This document shows, in pieces, positions 25,546 to 33,195 of a stretch of DNA of 53,996 nucleotides (positions are counted from its first letter, which is position 1; every line of letters starts with the position of its first letter). The notes under the pieces were generated by a model. The model was given only the letters and a program-made list of their open reading frames with translations. It did no database searches and was not told the origin of the DNA. Made by a program: the position numbers and the translations under genes. Location of the stretch: assembly GCA_947460255.1 (NCBI GenBank), contig CANHIS010000015.1:1-53996 (forward strand), read 5' to 3'. The DNA comes from Bacteroidota bacterium. Its GTDB lineage: Bacteria; Bacteroidota; Bacteroidia; M30B66.

Positions 25546-26891
25546 AGAAGTATCATGTAGCTAAAGTAAAAACCATTGCCCGACAAGGATTTCGATGAGA
25601 TAAATCCTTCGTTATACATTGTTCCAATTTGAATTCTGTGTCGATTGGGTTTGTATTCCAGACCTACATTCGAATTTAGATTACCGAATCCACCGTAGGT
25701 GAAGCCCAAGTTTAGGTAAAGTGGTTTGGTATTGATTAACCTGTAGTTTCCTCTCAAAGAATATTCTACGCGCATCCCTAGAATTCTGCGGTAACGCGCG
25801 CCTGCAGTGAGTAAAAGGCGTCCTGTTTTTGGATCTGCCAAATAGCGGAGTTCGGCTTGGAGTTGAAATGGCAGTAGTTTCATTTCTGAAGCTTTTTCTT
25901 CCGCGCCGCGCAAGCGACTTAACAAGCTATCGCCAACAACCAAAGTAGTATCGTCGTAGTTCAGGACATCGTAAAACTGCAATCCCGTGAAACGGAAACT
26001 TGTATCACGTTTGAAATTATCGCTTTGTGCATTCCAAGTGATGAATCCCAAATCTTTCACAGAAGCACTGAGCTTCCAATGGTATTTTTGATCGAGGAAC
26101 TTGTAGAAGCCCAGATCCATCAAGTAACCGTTCGACGGATTTTCTCCCATTCTGTTGGAACTTCTTGTTGAGGTGAAATAGCTACCGTTCCAAGCTAAAT
26201 CTAACCACTGACCTGAAGGTTCTGTGTACAATGAACCTGAATTCAATTGAATATCAGTGTGGTTCAATCCTCTTGCAAATCCGAAATTGGTGAAAAATCC
26301 AAATCGATCTTTCGAGAGTTGCTTTCGATAACCTATTTTAAAATACTGATAACCAATTGCGTAAAGCTTGCTGTTGTCGAAATTCGCCGTTTGATCTGCG
26401 TAAGCTGCATTTCCACTGAAAACGGTGCGCAACAGATCTTCGGAGAATTCTGCTCCATATACCAACTGTCGACCTGCACTAAATGTTATCGCTTGTAGAT
26501 TGTCATGCCAAGTGCTGTCGGGAGATACAACTGCTTCAACTCCGAAGTCCAATTCTAATCCGAATCTTCCCATGCCATTGAGGCGATCGTAAGCGTTCGA
26601 TTTCAACTCATTATCGATAAACTTCGGATTGACAAATGCATTCGAAAAAGACGTGGGAATAGAATTGCTGTTTGAAGAACCCTTCGCATAAAGTTCGACA
26701 ATCGCTTTGTTGTAGGGAGTAAAATAATCATAAGGGTGAAAATAAACTTCACTCAATACTGTAGGAAGTTGAGGTAAGAACATATAGGTGTTCCTAATTT
26801 TCACAGTATCGTTGGCTGGATTTGTTTGTGCCAAAATGCTAGTGAAGCTTAAGCCCAAAAACAGAAAACTAAAAATTGCCTTTTTCATCAC
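25542..26891 (-). CDS. Outer-membrane beta-barrel protein (DUF5723-like)
   Basis: A 449-residue protein with a signal peptide (KKAIFSFLFLGLSFTSILAQ). The rest is rich in alternating hydrophobic strands and aromatic strand ends (for example KIGYRKQLSKDRFGFFTNFG, ELDFGVEAVV and the terminal GNGFYFSYMILL), as in FadL/PorV-type barrels. The layout resembles the Bacteroidota DUF5723 family, an identification from memory that a profile search should confirm. It lies between a lipoprotein gene and a type IX secreted protein gene, overlapping both by 4 bases. It could be a surface channel or a scaffold that docks the secreted protein, by analogy with PorV/PorQ; this is inference. Confidence 0.75.
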   Translation of the reverse strand: MMKKAIFSFLFLGLSFTSILAQTNPANDTVKIRNTYMFLPQLPTVLSEVYFHPYDYFTPYNKAIVELYAKGSSNSNSIPTSFSNAFVNPKFIDNELKSNAYDRLNGMGRFGLELDFGVEAVVSPDSTWHDNLQAITFSAGRQLVYGAEFSEDLLRTVFSGNAAYADQTANFDNSKLYAIGYQYFKIGYRKQLSKDRFGFFTNFGFARGLNHTDIQLNSGSLYTEPSGQWLDLAWNGSYFTSTRSSNRMGENPSNGYLMDLGFYKFLDQKYHWKLSASVKDLGFITWNAQSDNFKRDTSFRFTGLQFYDVLNYDDTTLVVGDSLLSRLRGAEEKASEMKLLPFQLQAELRYLADPKTGRLLLTAGARYRRILGMRVEYSLRGNYRLINTKPLYLNLGFTYGGFGNLNSNVGLEYKPNRHRIQIGTMYNEGFISSKSLSGNGFYFSYMILL

Positions 26892-28486
26892 TTTAGTTTT
26901 ACTGTGTAAATTCCTCTTCCAGCCAATTGTACTTTCACGAAGTAATCGGCATACATGGGAAGCAGCGTGTTTTCCGGTTGCGTATTGAGGCGTACCCTCA
27001 CAACAATGTATTTCGTTTTTTCCAGAGCATTCAATCTGGCAGGAGTGATCTTCGCTTGCAAAATGTGCTTTGTTGGTGAAATCACGCGTAAATCAGCATC
27101 AACAGGCGCTGCAGGAATATTTTGGTTGATCAAAATGGTGTCGATCAAAGCTTTGTTCTGATCAAGTAACCAAAACTCGGTCATCAAATCGAATGGAAAA
27201 CCATTTTCAACAAAGAACTTCAAATCGGCATTTTGCACTGGACTATCTGTGGCGTTTTCTAAACCTGCAGTGCTGATGGTATCTTGAAAAACCAAGGCAT
27301 TTGCAGCAAATTTCAGCGGCATGGTTACGGCCACTTTCGCTCTGGCATTACTCGAACTGTAGATAAAGTCGTTGCCTGAAGAGATATTTCCTAAAGGATT
27401 CAATTCGGCTCTTACCGAATAGTGAAGTTGATCAGGTAGCAATTCAAGCATTTGTACAAGGTTCGAATTGCTGGCATTGAATTGAAAATTTCTCACCACT
27501 GGGGTGTAGGGATTTCCATCCTGCGCCACATTGAGTGCTCTGCCCATGTGTTGAATGTTCCCGATCATCGGATGATTCAAAGAAACCTGAGTGTTGGTGG
27601 ATGTTCTAACGCCCTTCAACTGCTCTACAAGGAAGGAGAAATCTGCGCCAATTGAGTTTTCAAGCTCGAGATCCAATGTAGCATCATCAAGGTTGAGGTT
27701 TCCTTCCAAATTGCGCATGAATCCTAAATCGGAGCTCTCGTTGGAGTTATCGAAAATCTGGCGACCCAAATATCCTTTGGCAAAGTATGGACGAAAATCT
27801 TTGAAGGTGTTTTTGAATTTGATGGCTGGAACATTGGCTATCACCGGACTTCCATCACCCGAAGGGTCAAGTTGTGCATCCAAAATCAATTGGATTTCAT
27901 TGCTCGAGTTGAGGTCTGGTCCGCGGAGGTCTAAACTGTAGCCTGCTAAACTAAAGGAACGTTGTTCAACCCTTGGATTAGTTGCCGATCCCGCTGCAAG
28001 CGATTGGTTAATCAAACTGAACGGAACAGCTGAAAATAGGGCAGAGGGAATCGAATATCCGTAAAGAATTGGATCATCAAGCGATGAAGTGATTTCCGAT
28101 TCTAAACTTCCGGATTCTAAAATCGCGTGCGTCAATTGAAGTTCACCATAGTTGAATCGGATAACTTGGTTGATATCAAATACCTCAAATCCACTTGGAA
28201 GATTGAAGTCTAAGGGCAAACTGTAGGAATTTTCGATTGTCGTATCGGGAATCGAAAGAATCGAATCGGAAGGAATTAAACTAATCGTTGATTCATATTT
28301 AATTACCAGAGGATCTCCAGGATTGCTGATAATCAAGGAGTCGGCAATGATATCTTCTATCGACAACCGAGTTTCGGCTAGCGGACCAAGCAATTCCGTT
28401 TCCCAACTGGTTGATTCTTCGTTGTTACATGCCGAAATGGAGAGGAGCAGCAAGCACGACGAAAGGAGTTTGTAAAATCTTTTCAT
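26888..28486 (-). CDS. Large lipoprotein of unknown function
   Basis: A 532-residue lipoprotein precursor with the lipobox LSISAC at about residue 20 (MKRFYKLLSSCLLLLSISAC). The mature protein is strand-rich, acidic and Ser/Asn-rich, without cysteines or catalytic motifs I recognise. Segments with evenly spaced hydrophobic residues (for example IPSALFSAVPFSLINQSL) suggest beta-sandwich domains. The start is set at the ATG at 28486 because a TAnnTTCG promoter element at 28493-28500 overlaps the earlier in-frame TTG. It is the first gene of a four-gene operon with 4-base overlaps at every junction, ahead of the barrel, the type IX secreted protein and the methyltransferase. Function unknown; an outer-membrane partner of the barrel is likely. 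Confidence 0.85.
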   Translation of the reverse strand: MKRFYKLLSSCLLLLSISACNNEESTSWETELLGPLAETRLSIEDIIADSLIISNPGDPLVIKYESTISLIPSDSILSIPDTTIENSYSLPLDFNLPSGFEVFDINQVIRFNYGELQLTHAILESGSLESEITSSLDDPILYGYSIPSALFSAVPFSLINQSLAAGSATNPRVEQRSFSLAGYSLDLRGPDLNSSNEIQLILDAQLDPSGDGSPVIANVPAIKFKNTFKDFRPYFAKGYLGRQIFDNSNESSDLGFMRNLEGNLNLDDATLDLELENSIGADFSFLVEQLKGVRTSTNTQVSLNHPMIGNIQHMGRALNVAQDGNPYTPVVRNFQFNASNSNLVQMLELLPDQLHYSVRAELNPLGNISSGNDFIYSSSNARAKVAVTMPLKFAANALVFQDTISTAGLENATDSPVQNADLKFFVENGFPFDLMTEFWLLDQNKALIDTILINQNIPAAPVDADLRVISPTKHILQAKITPARLNALEKTKYIVVRVRLNTQPENTLLPMYADYFVKVQLAGRGIYTVKLK

Positions 28487-28492
28487 GTTCTG

Positions 28493-28500
28493 CGAAAATA
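28493..28500 (-). promoter_or_regulatory. -7 promoter element (TATTTTCG) of the lipoprotein/barrel/T9SS operon
   Basis: TAnnTTCG on the minus strand, 6 bases from the ATG at 28486, predicting a very short leader for the four-gene operon. Confidence 0.45.
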
Positions 28501-28521
28501 GCAATTCGAAGCGTGTTAACC

Positions 28522-28563
28522 ATTATAAAACAAAGAAGGCCACTCAAATTGAGCAGCCTTCTT
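28522..28563 (-). terminator. Rho-independent terminator of the 28582-29436 lipoprotein gene
   Basis: On the minus strand an 8-bp stem (AAGAAGGC with GCCTTCTT), a 2-base internal loop and a further 4 bp (CTCA/TGAG) are followed by TTTGTTTTAT. It starts 19 bases past the stop codon and separates this gene from the next operon. Confidence 0.8.
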
Positions 28564-28581
28564 CAAATTCACTTTCTTTCG

Positions 28582-29436
28582 TTAGTTAATTGTGATCGTG
28601 TATGTGTTTCCGTTTATGGTAACATTTACTGTATTGTCGCAAGTTCCATTACCGTAATCTACAATTCTTGCTGGGCGTGATGCTGGTGTAACGGTTTTTG
28701 AGCCACTCACAATTTCGCGGCATGAACGTTTGTGCACCAATGGTGAAGTGATGATTGTTGACCAGCTTCCACCTGAAGCATTGGTTCCATTTGAACTTCC
28801 AGTTACACTGATTTCATCGTCGGCAAACAAGAGTGGTGTATCATAACCAGCAATCCAAGTTCTGATTCTTGAAGCCGACCAAGTGATTGTTCCGCCATTG
28901 TTGGCTAGAGTTACTGTTCCGCTTACTTGAACGGTAAATGTAGGTTGTCCGCTTGAGTTGTTTCCAGTGTTGGTTACAACGCGGCTGCCACTTACGCCAT
29001 TTCCATTTACGAAATAGTTTTGTGGTATGATGGTTACAACTGTGCCTGTTTCAAAATAGCGACCAGTGGTTGAAACGATAATTTTCCCACTTCTGGATCT
29101 GCCGTCGTTTCCTATGCAGCCGGTTCCAAAATCCACAACAATTGTATCGGGATTTAAGGCCGAAACGGCTGATGAGGTGTCGAAAGTAATTACAGCGCAA
29201 GAACTCAACAAGGTTCCTTGGTCTTCTGTTACTTTGAAACCTGACGCAGAACCTGTTTTGGCTACTTGGTCAGCGATGTCGTTAAGTTCGATGTAATATT
29301 TTTCAACAGAATTTTCATTCTTGGCTGCGTTGGTGTCAGAATCTATATCATCTTTTTTGTTACATGATAGAACCAACATTGATAAAGTAATGGCCGCAAA
29401 TAAGCCAGCAAGTCCATTTTTCTTGATAGTTTTCAT
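28582..29436 (-). CDS. Lipoprotein of unknown function with two VD(F/Y)G-G-C repeats
   Basis: A 284-residue lipoprotein precursor; the lipobox is LVLSC with lipidated C25, followed by a charged linker (NKKDDIDSDTN). The mature protein is beta-rich and Ser/Thr/Gly/Asn-rich with few charges. A similar element occurs twice: IVVDFGTGCIGNDGRSRSG near residue 100 and RIVDYGNGTCDNTVNVTING near 257, the second close to the C-terminus. I know no function for it. It has its own terminator and a 68-base upstream gap with a hairpin, so it is probably a single-gene unit. Surface or periplasmic face of the outer membrane is the likely location. Confidence 0.82.
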   Translation of the reverse strand: MKTIKKNGLAGLFAAITLSMLVLSCNKKDDIDSDTNAAKNENSVEKYYIELNDIADQVAKTGSASGFKVTEDQGTLLSSCAVITFDTSSAVSALNPDTIVVDFGTGCIGNDGRSRSGKIIVSTTGRYFETGTVVTIIPQNYFVNGNGVSGSRVVTNTGNNSSGQPTFTVQVSGTVTLANNGGTITWSASRIRTWIAGYDTPLLFADDEISVTGSSNGTNASGGSWSTIITSPLVHKRSCREIVSGSKTVTPASRPARIVDYGNGTCDNTVNVTINGNTYTITIN

Positions 29437-29450
29437 AATGTTAGGGTTTT

Positions 29451-29467
29451 ATGGTCGGGTTGACCAT
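29451..29467. repeat. Perfect inverted repeat ATGGTC-GGGTT-GACCAT upstream of the lipoprotein gene
   Basis: A 6-bp perfect stem with a 5-base loop, 14 bases upstream of the 29436 start codon. It is followed by A rather than T residues in the direction of the gene, so it does not look like a terminator; an operator or leader hairpin is possible. Confidence 0.4.
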
Positions 29468-29504
29468 CCCAATTTAGGATAGTTTAAAATGAGCTATGAA
29501 AATT

Positions 29505-30212
29505 TTATCCGATGGCAAAAACGGCAGGCAACTTGTGCAATTCAGGAACATCCTTTTGCCAGTTTCTAACGCTCATGGTTTTTGTGTAACCATTTGGTAA
29601 GGTGATGTTTACCCCAATGCAAATAGGCGTTTCAGGTTGGCAGCATTTTAAAATGTCGGCCAATAATCCATTGTTTCGATAGGGCGTTTCAATGAAAATT
29701 TGGGTGTATCCTGTAGTTTTAGCATTGTTTTCCAGTTCTCGAATTCGCTTAGATCTTTGAACGCTGTCTACGGGCAAATAACCATGAAATGTGAATTGTT
29801 GACCGTTAAATCCTGAAGCCATCAAGGTGAGCACAATGGCTGATGGTCCTGGAATAGCAACCACTGGAATTCTTTTTTTCTGCGCTCCGCGGACGAGGCT
29901 CGAGCCTGGATCTGCAATTCCTGGACAGCCTGCTTCTGATAGCACTGCAGCATCTTTCCCATCGAGCAGATGTTTAAGCATGGTTTCGATTTCTGCAGAT
30001 GGCGTGTCTTTGTCGAGCCGTTCCATCACCATTTCATCGAAATCGCCTTTAAATCCGGCTTTTCTGAGGAATCTTCTTGCAGAACGTTCGTTTTCGGTGA
30101 ACCAAACTTTTATGTCATCGAACAATGCAATTTCCTTCTGGCAGAGCCATTCGTTTTCTGCATCGTCGCCTAAAAGAGTAGGGAGGAGGTATAAAGTTCC
30201 AGTAGGATTCAA
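29505..30212 (-). CDS. RsmI-like SAM-dependent methyltransferase (tetrapyrrole methylase fold)
   Basis: A 235-residue protein of the RsmI/YraL side of the tetrapyrrole methylase superfamily. GTLYLLPTLLGDD at the start corresponds to the GTLYxVPTPIGN of RsmI. Next come VLSEAGCPGIADPGSSLVRGAQ and VVAIPGPSAIVLTLMASGF, which form the SAM site, then FHGYLPVDSVQRSKRIRELE and IFIETPYRNNGLLADIL. RsmI 2'-O-methylates C1402 of 16S rRNA; this short paralogue is common in Bacteroidota and its target is less certain. Translation must start at the TTG at 30212, because the next ATG is inside the fold. That TTG follows directly on the stop of the phosphatase gene, whose last codons (AAGGAG) provide the ribosome-binding site. 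Confidence 0.9.
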   Translation of the reverse strand: MNPTGTLYLLPTLLGDDAENEWLCQKEIALFDDIKVWFTENERSARRFLRKAGFKGDFDEMVMERLDKDTPSAEIETMLKHLLDGKDAAVLSEAGCPGIADPGSSLVRGAQKKRIPVVAIPGPSAIVLTLMASGFNGQQFTFHGYLPVDSVQRSKRIRELENNAKTTGYTQIFIETPYRNNGLLADILKCCQPETPICIGVNITLPNGYTKTMSVRNWQKDVPELHKLPAVFAIG

Positions 30213-30680
30213 TTAACTCCTTATATGATTGATGATCAATTTTGAAGCATGGTCGAGCATATTGTAAACCTCTTCGAACCCTTCAATTCCTCCATAAAAT
30301 GGATCTGGAACCGATTGGTTTTTTGAAGGGCTTACCTCGTTCATGATGAGAATCACTTTGCTTTTATCATTGTCGTTTCTTGCCAGATTAAGTACATTAA
30401 TCAGGTTAGAAGTATCCATCACGTAAATGAAATCAAAATCGTCGAAATCATTTACGGTAAACTGACGCGCCGACAATCCAGAGATGTCTATCCCTTTTTT
30501 TTGTAGTGTTTTAATTGCACGAAAATCTGGGGCTTCACCAGAATGGTAACCTGAAGTTCCTGCCGAATCGACAATCACTTTTAGGCCGGCCTTTTCTATG
30601 TGGTCCCGAAGAATTCCTTCAGCCATCGGAGACCTACAAATGTTTCCGAGGCATACCATTAGTACTTTAGTTACAGACAA
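30213..30680 (-). CDS. Low-molecular-weight protein-tyrosine phosphatase
   Basis: A 155-residue cytosolic phosphatase. The P-loop is VCLGNICRSP with nucleophile C10 and R16 (C-x5-R); the general-acid loop is SVPDPFYGG near residue 125. The family dephosphorylates tyrosine kinases of the Wzc type or, as YwlE-like members, arginine phosphate; residue context cannot decide. The start is the TTG at 30680, since the first ATG (30659) would remove the first beta-strand; GGGGGAG upstream serves as a ribosome-binding site. It lies 22 bases after dnaA and directly abuts the RsmI-like gene. Its most obvious potential partner, the tyrosine autokinase at 10329-12749, is 18 kb away. Confidence 0.93.
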   Translation of the reverse strand: MSVTKVLMVCLGNICRSPMAEGILRDHIEKAGLKVIVDSAGTSGYHSGEAPDFRAIKTLQKKGIDISGLSARQFTVNDFDDFDFIYVMDTSNLINVLNLARNDNDKSKVILIMNEVSPSKNQSVPDPFYGGIEGFEEVYNMLDHASKLIINHIRS

Positions 30681-30702
30681 TTACGTGTGCTCCCCCTAGC
30701 TT

Positions 30703-32130
30703 TTATTGGTTTCCAATTTTCTTTTCAATCTCGTCGATGTAGACACGGAATTTTTTATCCGTTTCCATGAGATTGTTTACTGTACGGCAAGCGTGCAAAA
30801 CAGTTGCATGATCTTTACCACCGCATTGAAGACCGATACTGGCGAGGGACGATTTGGTCATGTTTTTCGCGAAGAACATAGCAATTTGACGAGCTTGAAC
30901 AACTTCGCGTTTACGTGTTTTTGATTTCAACAATTCCAATGGAAGGTTGAAATAATCGGATACGATTTTCTGAATGAAATCGATAGAAATTTCCCGGGTT
31001 GTATTCTTCACGAACTTGTCGATCATTTGACGGGCAAGTTCGAGTGTGATGGCTTTTCGGTTCAAGGTTGATTGAGCCACCAATGAAATTAGCGCTCCTT
31101 CGAGTTCTCGAACATTTGTTGTGATGTTGTATGCGAGGTATTCGATTACTTCCTTCGGCATATCGATACCGTCGGCATAAATTTTCTTTTCGAGGATCGC
31201 AATTCTGGTTTCCAGATTTGGAACCTGCATATCGGCAGAAAGGCCCCATTTGAAACGAGAAAGTAAACGTTGTTCCAATCCGATCAATTCGATTGGAGAT
31301 TTGTCGGATGTTAAAACCAACTGCTTACCAGTTTGGTGCAGGTGATTGAAGATTTGGAAGAATATGTCTTGTGTTTTTTCCTTCCCTGCGAAGAACTGCA
31401 CGTCATCGATGATGAGGACGTCGATCATTTGGTAGAAATGGATGAAATCGTTGTGCGAATTGTTTTTTACGGCATCAACAAATTGGTGGCAAAACTTTTC
31501 AGATTGAACGTAAAGTACAGTCTTGTTTGGAAAGTTTCTTTTGATTTCCAACCCAATTGCATTAGCAAGGTGTGTTTTACCTAAACCAACACCACCATAT
31601 ATAAGGAGTGGATTGAAAGCTGTTCCACCTGGTTTATTCGCTACTGCAAAACCTGCAGAACGTGCCAAACGGTTGCAATCGCCTTCCACTAGGTTGTCGA
31701 ATGAATAATTTGGGTTTAACTGTGATTCAACATTCAGTTTCTTGAGCCCAGGCAGGATAAAAGGGTTCTTGATTGAATTGTTGTTCAAATCTATCGGCAT
31801 GGAAACCGGTGGATTCTTTGTTCTTGCGTTTACCGCAGGAATATTAATGGTGTATGGGTTCGCGTTACGGTAGTTGTTCTCCATGATGATGGAATACTCT
31901 AACCGCCCATCGGGACCTAATTCTTTATTGATGGTTTTCTTCAGAAGATCAATGTAATGTTCTTCAAGCCACTCGTAAAAAAACTGACTAGGTACTTGTA
32001 TCGTTAATACACTAACGTTGAGTTTAACAGGTTTGATCGGCTCGAACCAGGTCTTAAAGCTCTGCTGGTTAACGTTGTCCCTGATCACATCAAGACAGTT
32101 CTGCCATACTTTCTCAAAAGTTTTCTCCAT
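30703..32130 (-). CDS. dnaA: Chromosomal replication initiator protein DnaA
   Basis: A 475-residue AAA+ initiator of normal length. Domain I (about 1-85: FEKVWQNCLDVIRDNV, SFKTWFEPIKP) binds helicase and regulators; domain II is a short linker. Domain III has Walker A GGVGLGKTHL (179-188), Walker B VLIIDDVQFF (238-247) with the following GKEKTQDIFF, and sensor motifs around TSDKSPIELIGLEQRLLSRF. Domain IV carries the DnaA-box-binding signature GGKDHATVLHACRTV near 443. It starts the dnaA-phosphatase-methyltransferase unit. I do not see a cluster of TTATCCACA boxes in the 117 bases upstream, so the origin is probably elsewhere. Confidence 0.99.
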   Translation of the reverse strand: MEKTFEKVWQNCLDVIRDNVNQQSFKTWFEPIKPVKLNVSVLTIQVPSQFFYEWLEEHYIDLLKKTINKELGPDGRLEYSIIMENNYRNANPYTINIPAVNARTKNPPVSMPIDLNNNSIKNPFILPGLKKLNVESQLNPNYSFDNLVEGDCNRLARSAGFAVANKPGGTAFNPLLIYGGVGLGKTHLANAIGLEIKRNFPNKTVLYVQSEKFCHQFVDAVKNNSHNDFIHFYQMIDVLIIDDVQFFAGKEKTQDIFFQIFNHLHQTGKQLVLTSDKSPIELIGLEQRLLSRFKWGLSADMQVPNLETRIAILEKKIYADGIDMPKEVIEYLAYNITTNVRELEGALISLVAQSTLNRKAITLELARQMIDKFVKNTTREISIDFIQKIVSDYFNLPLELLKSKTRKREVVQARQIAMFFAKNMTKSSLASIGLQCGGKDHATVLHACRTVNNLMETDKKFRVYIDEIEKKIGNQ

Positions 32131-32247
32131 TCTATTACTTTGTGTTAATGTGTTGAGATATAGGTAGTAACCCTGAATTGACCGTCTTTGTAAGTCTTCA
32201 CGTTGTTACAAGCGACAAATATTTAGCAAAAATTCAGTAAAAAAAAA

Positions 32248-33195
32248 TTAAATCGCTATTGACTTTTTAAAAACTTCAATTTGGGAAATTGGGCCGCTCT
32301 TAGTGTTGTTAATGTTACTAAAAAGGTAATTAATACGTCCTAGCCTTAGTCCTGCCCAACCTACCTGATTGATGGTCACCATTCTGCCCTCTAAATTGGC
32401 TGTTTGCATAGGTTTTTCAAGGAAAGTATGGGTATGTCCACCTATGATCAGGTCGATATATCTTGTCTGTGAGGCCAATACGCGATCAGAAACTTTGCCA
32501 TCGGAATATTCATACCCAAGATGAGATAAACAGATAACTAGGTCACATTTGTCCTCGTTTCGGAGCCTTTTGGCTTCATTATCAGCTAATTCAACTGGAT
32601 GGTTGTAATTGATACCAAGTATATTCTCGGCTGGAAGAAGTGGTTTCAAATCTATCCCAACGCCCACGATGCCAATACGTAACCCTGATTTTTTAATCAC
32701 GACCGACTTATGAACAAATTCCGACAATCCGGTTTGTCCAAAATCATAATTGCAGTTCACAAATGGAAATTTCGCCAAACGAAGCAACTTTTTTAAACCT
32801 TCGATGCCATTGTCGAAGTCGTGGTTACCCAAAGTAGCGCATTCATATCCCATTTCATTCATCAATCTGATTTCAGGAACACCTGCATAATAGTTGAAGT
32901 AAGGCGTACCTTGAACAATATCACCTGCATCTAGCAGAAGCACCTCTCCAACTTCCTCTCGAATGCTGTTTATCAATGCCGACCGTCGGGCCGCTCCACC
33001 CATCCCTGGAAACTTTGGATCGTTCACTGGAAAAGGATCGATTCTACTGTGCCAATCGTTCGTATGCAAGATCGATAGTCTTTTTTCGCGCTTCATCGAT
33101 TCTCCCCAAACGGAATTCGGAAGGAATGCCATCCCCAGAATGGGCAAACCTGCTTTTAAGAAATTACGGCGTGGTAACTTTCTGGATTCTTCCAT
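32248..33195 (-). CDS. 5'-nucleotidase catalytic (metallophosphatase) domain protein
   Basis: A 315-residue exported metallophosphatase, equivalent to the N-terminal half of UshA. It begins with a twin-arginine-like signal (PRRNFLKAGLPILGMAFLP). The dinuclear metal motifs are all present: LHTNDWHSR, LLDAGDIVQGTPYF, TLGNHDFDNG and GGHTHTFLEKP. It should remove phosphate from nucleotides or related compounds in the periplasm. The substrate-binding C-terminal domain normally fused to it is encoded by the preceding gene (33164-33934), which overlaps this one by 32 bases. The gene order is thus C-domain first, N-domain second. The two proteins carry different export signals. Confidence 0.92.
   Translation of the reverse strand: MEESRKLPRRNFLKAGLPILGMAFLPNSVWGESMKREKRLSILHTNDWHSRIDPFPVNDPKFPGMGGAARRSALINSIREEVGEVLLLDAGDIVQGTPYFNYYAGVPEIRLMNEMGYECATLGNHDFDNGIEGLKKLLRLAKFPFVNCNYDFGQTGLSEFVHKSVVIKKSGLRIGIVGVGIDLKPLLPAENILGINYNHPVELADNEAKRLRNEDKCDLVICLSHLGYEYSDGKVSDRVLASQTRYIDLIIGGHTHTFLEKPMQTANLEGRMVTINQVGWAGLRLGRINYLFSNINNTKSGPISQIEVFKKSIAI

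Noticed and set aside
32131-32247. Replication origin upstream of dnaA
   Set aside because: No cluster of TTATCCACA-type boxes and no AT-rich 13-mer array is visible; the gap is only 117 bases. A TAAATATTTG here resembles a promoter element but has the wrong spacing.
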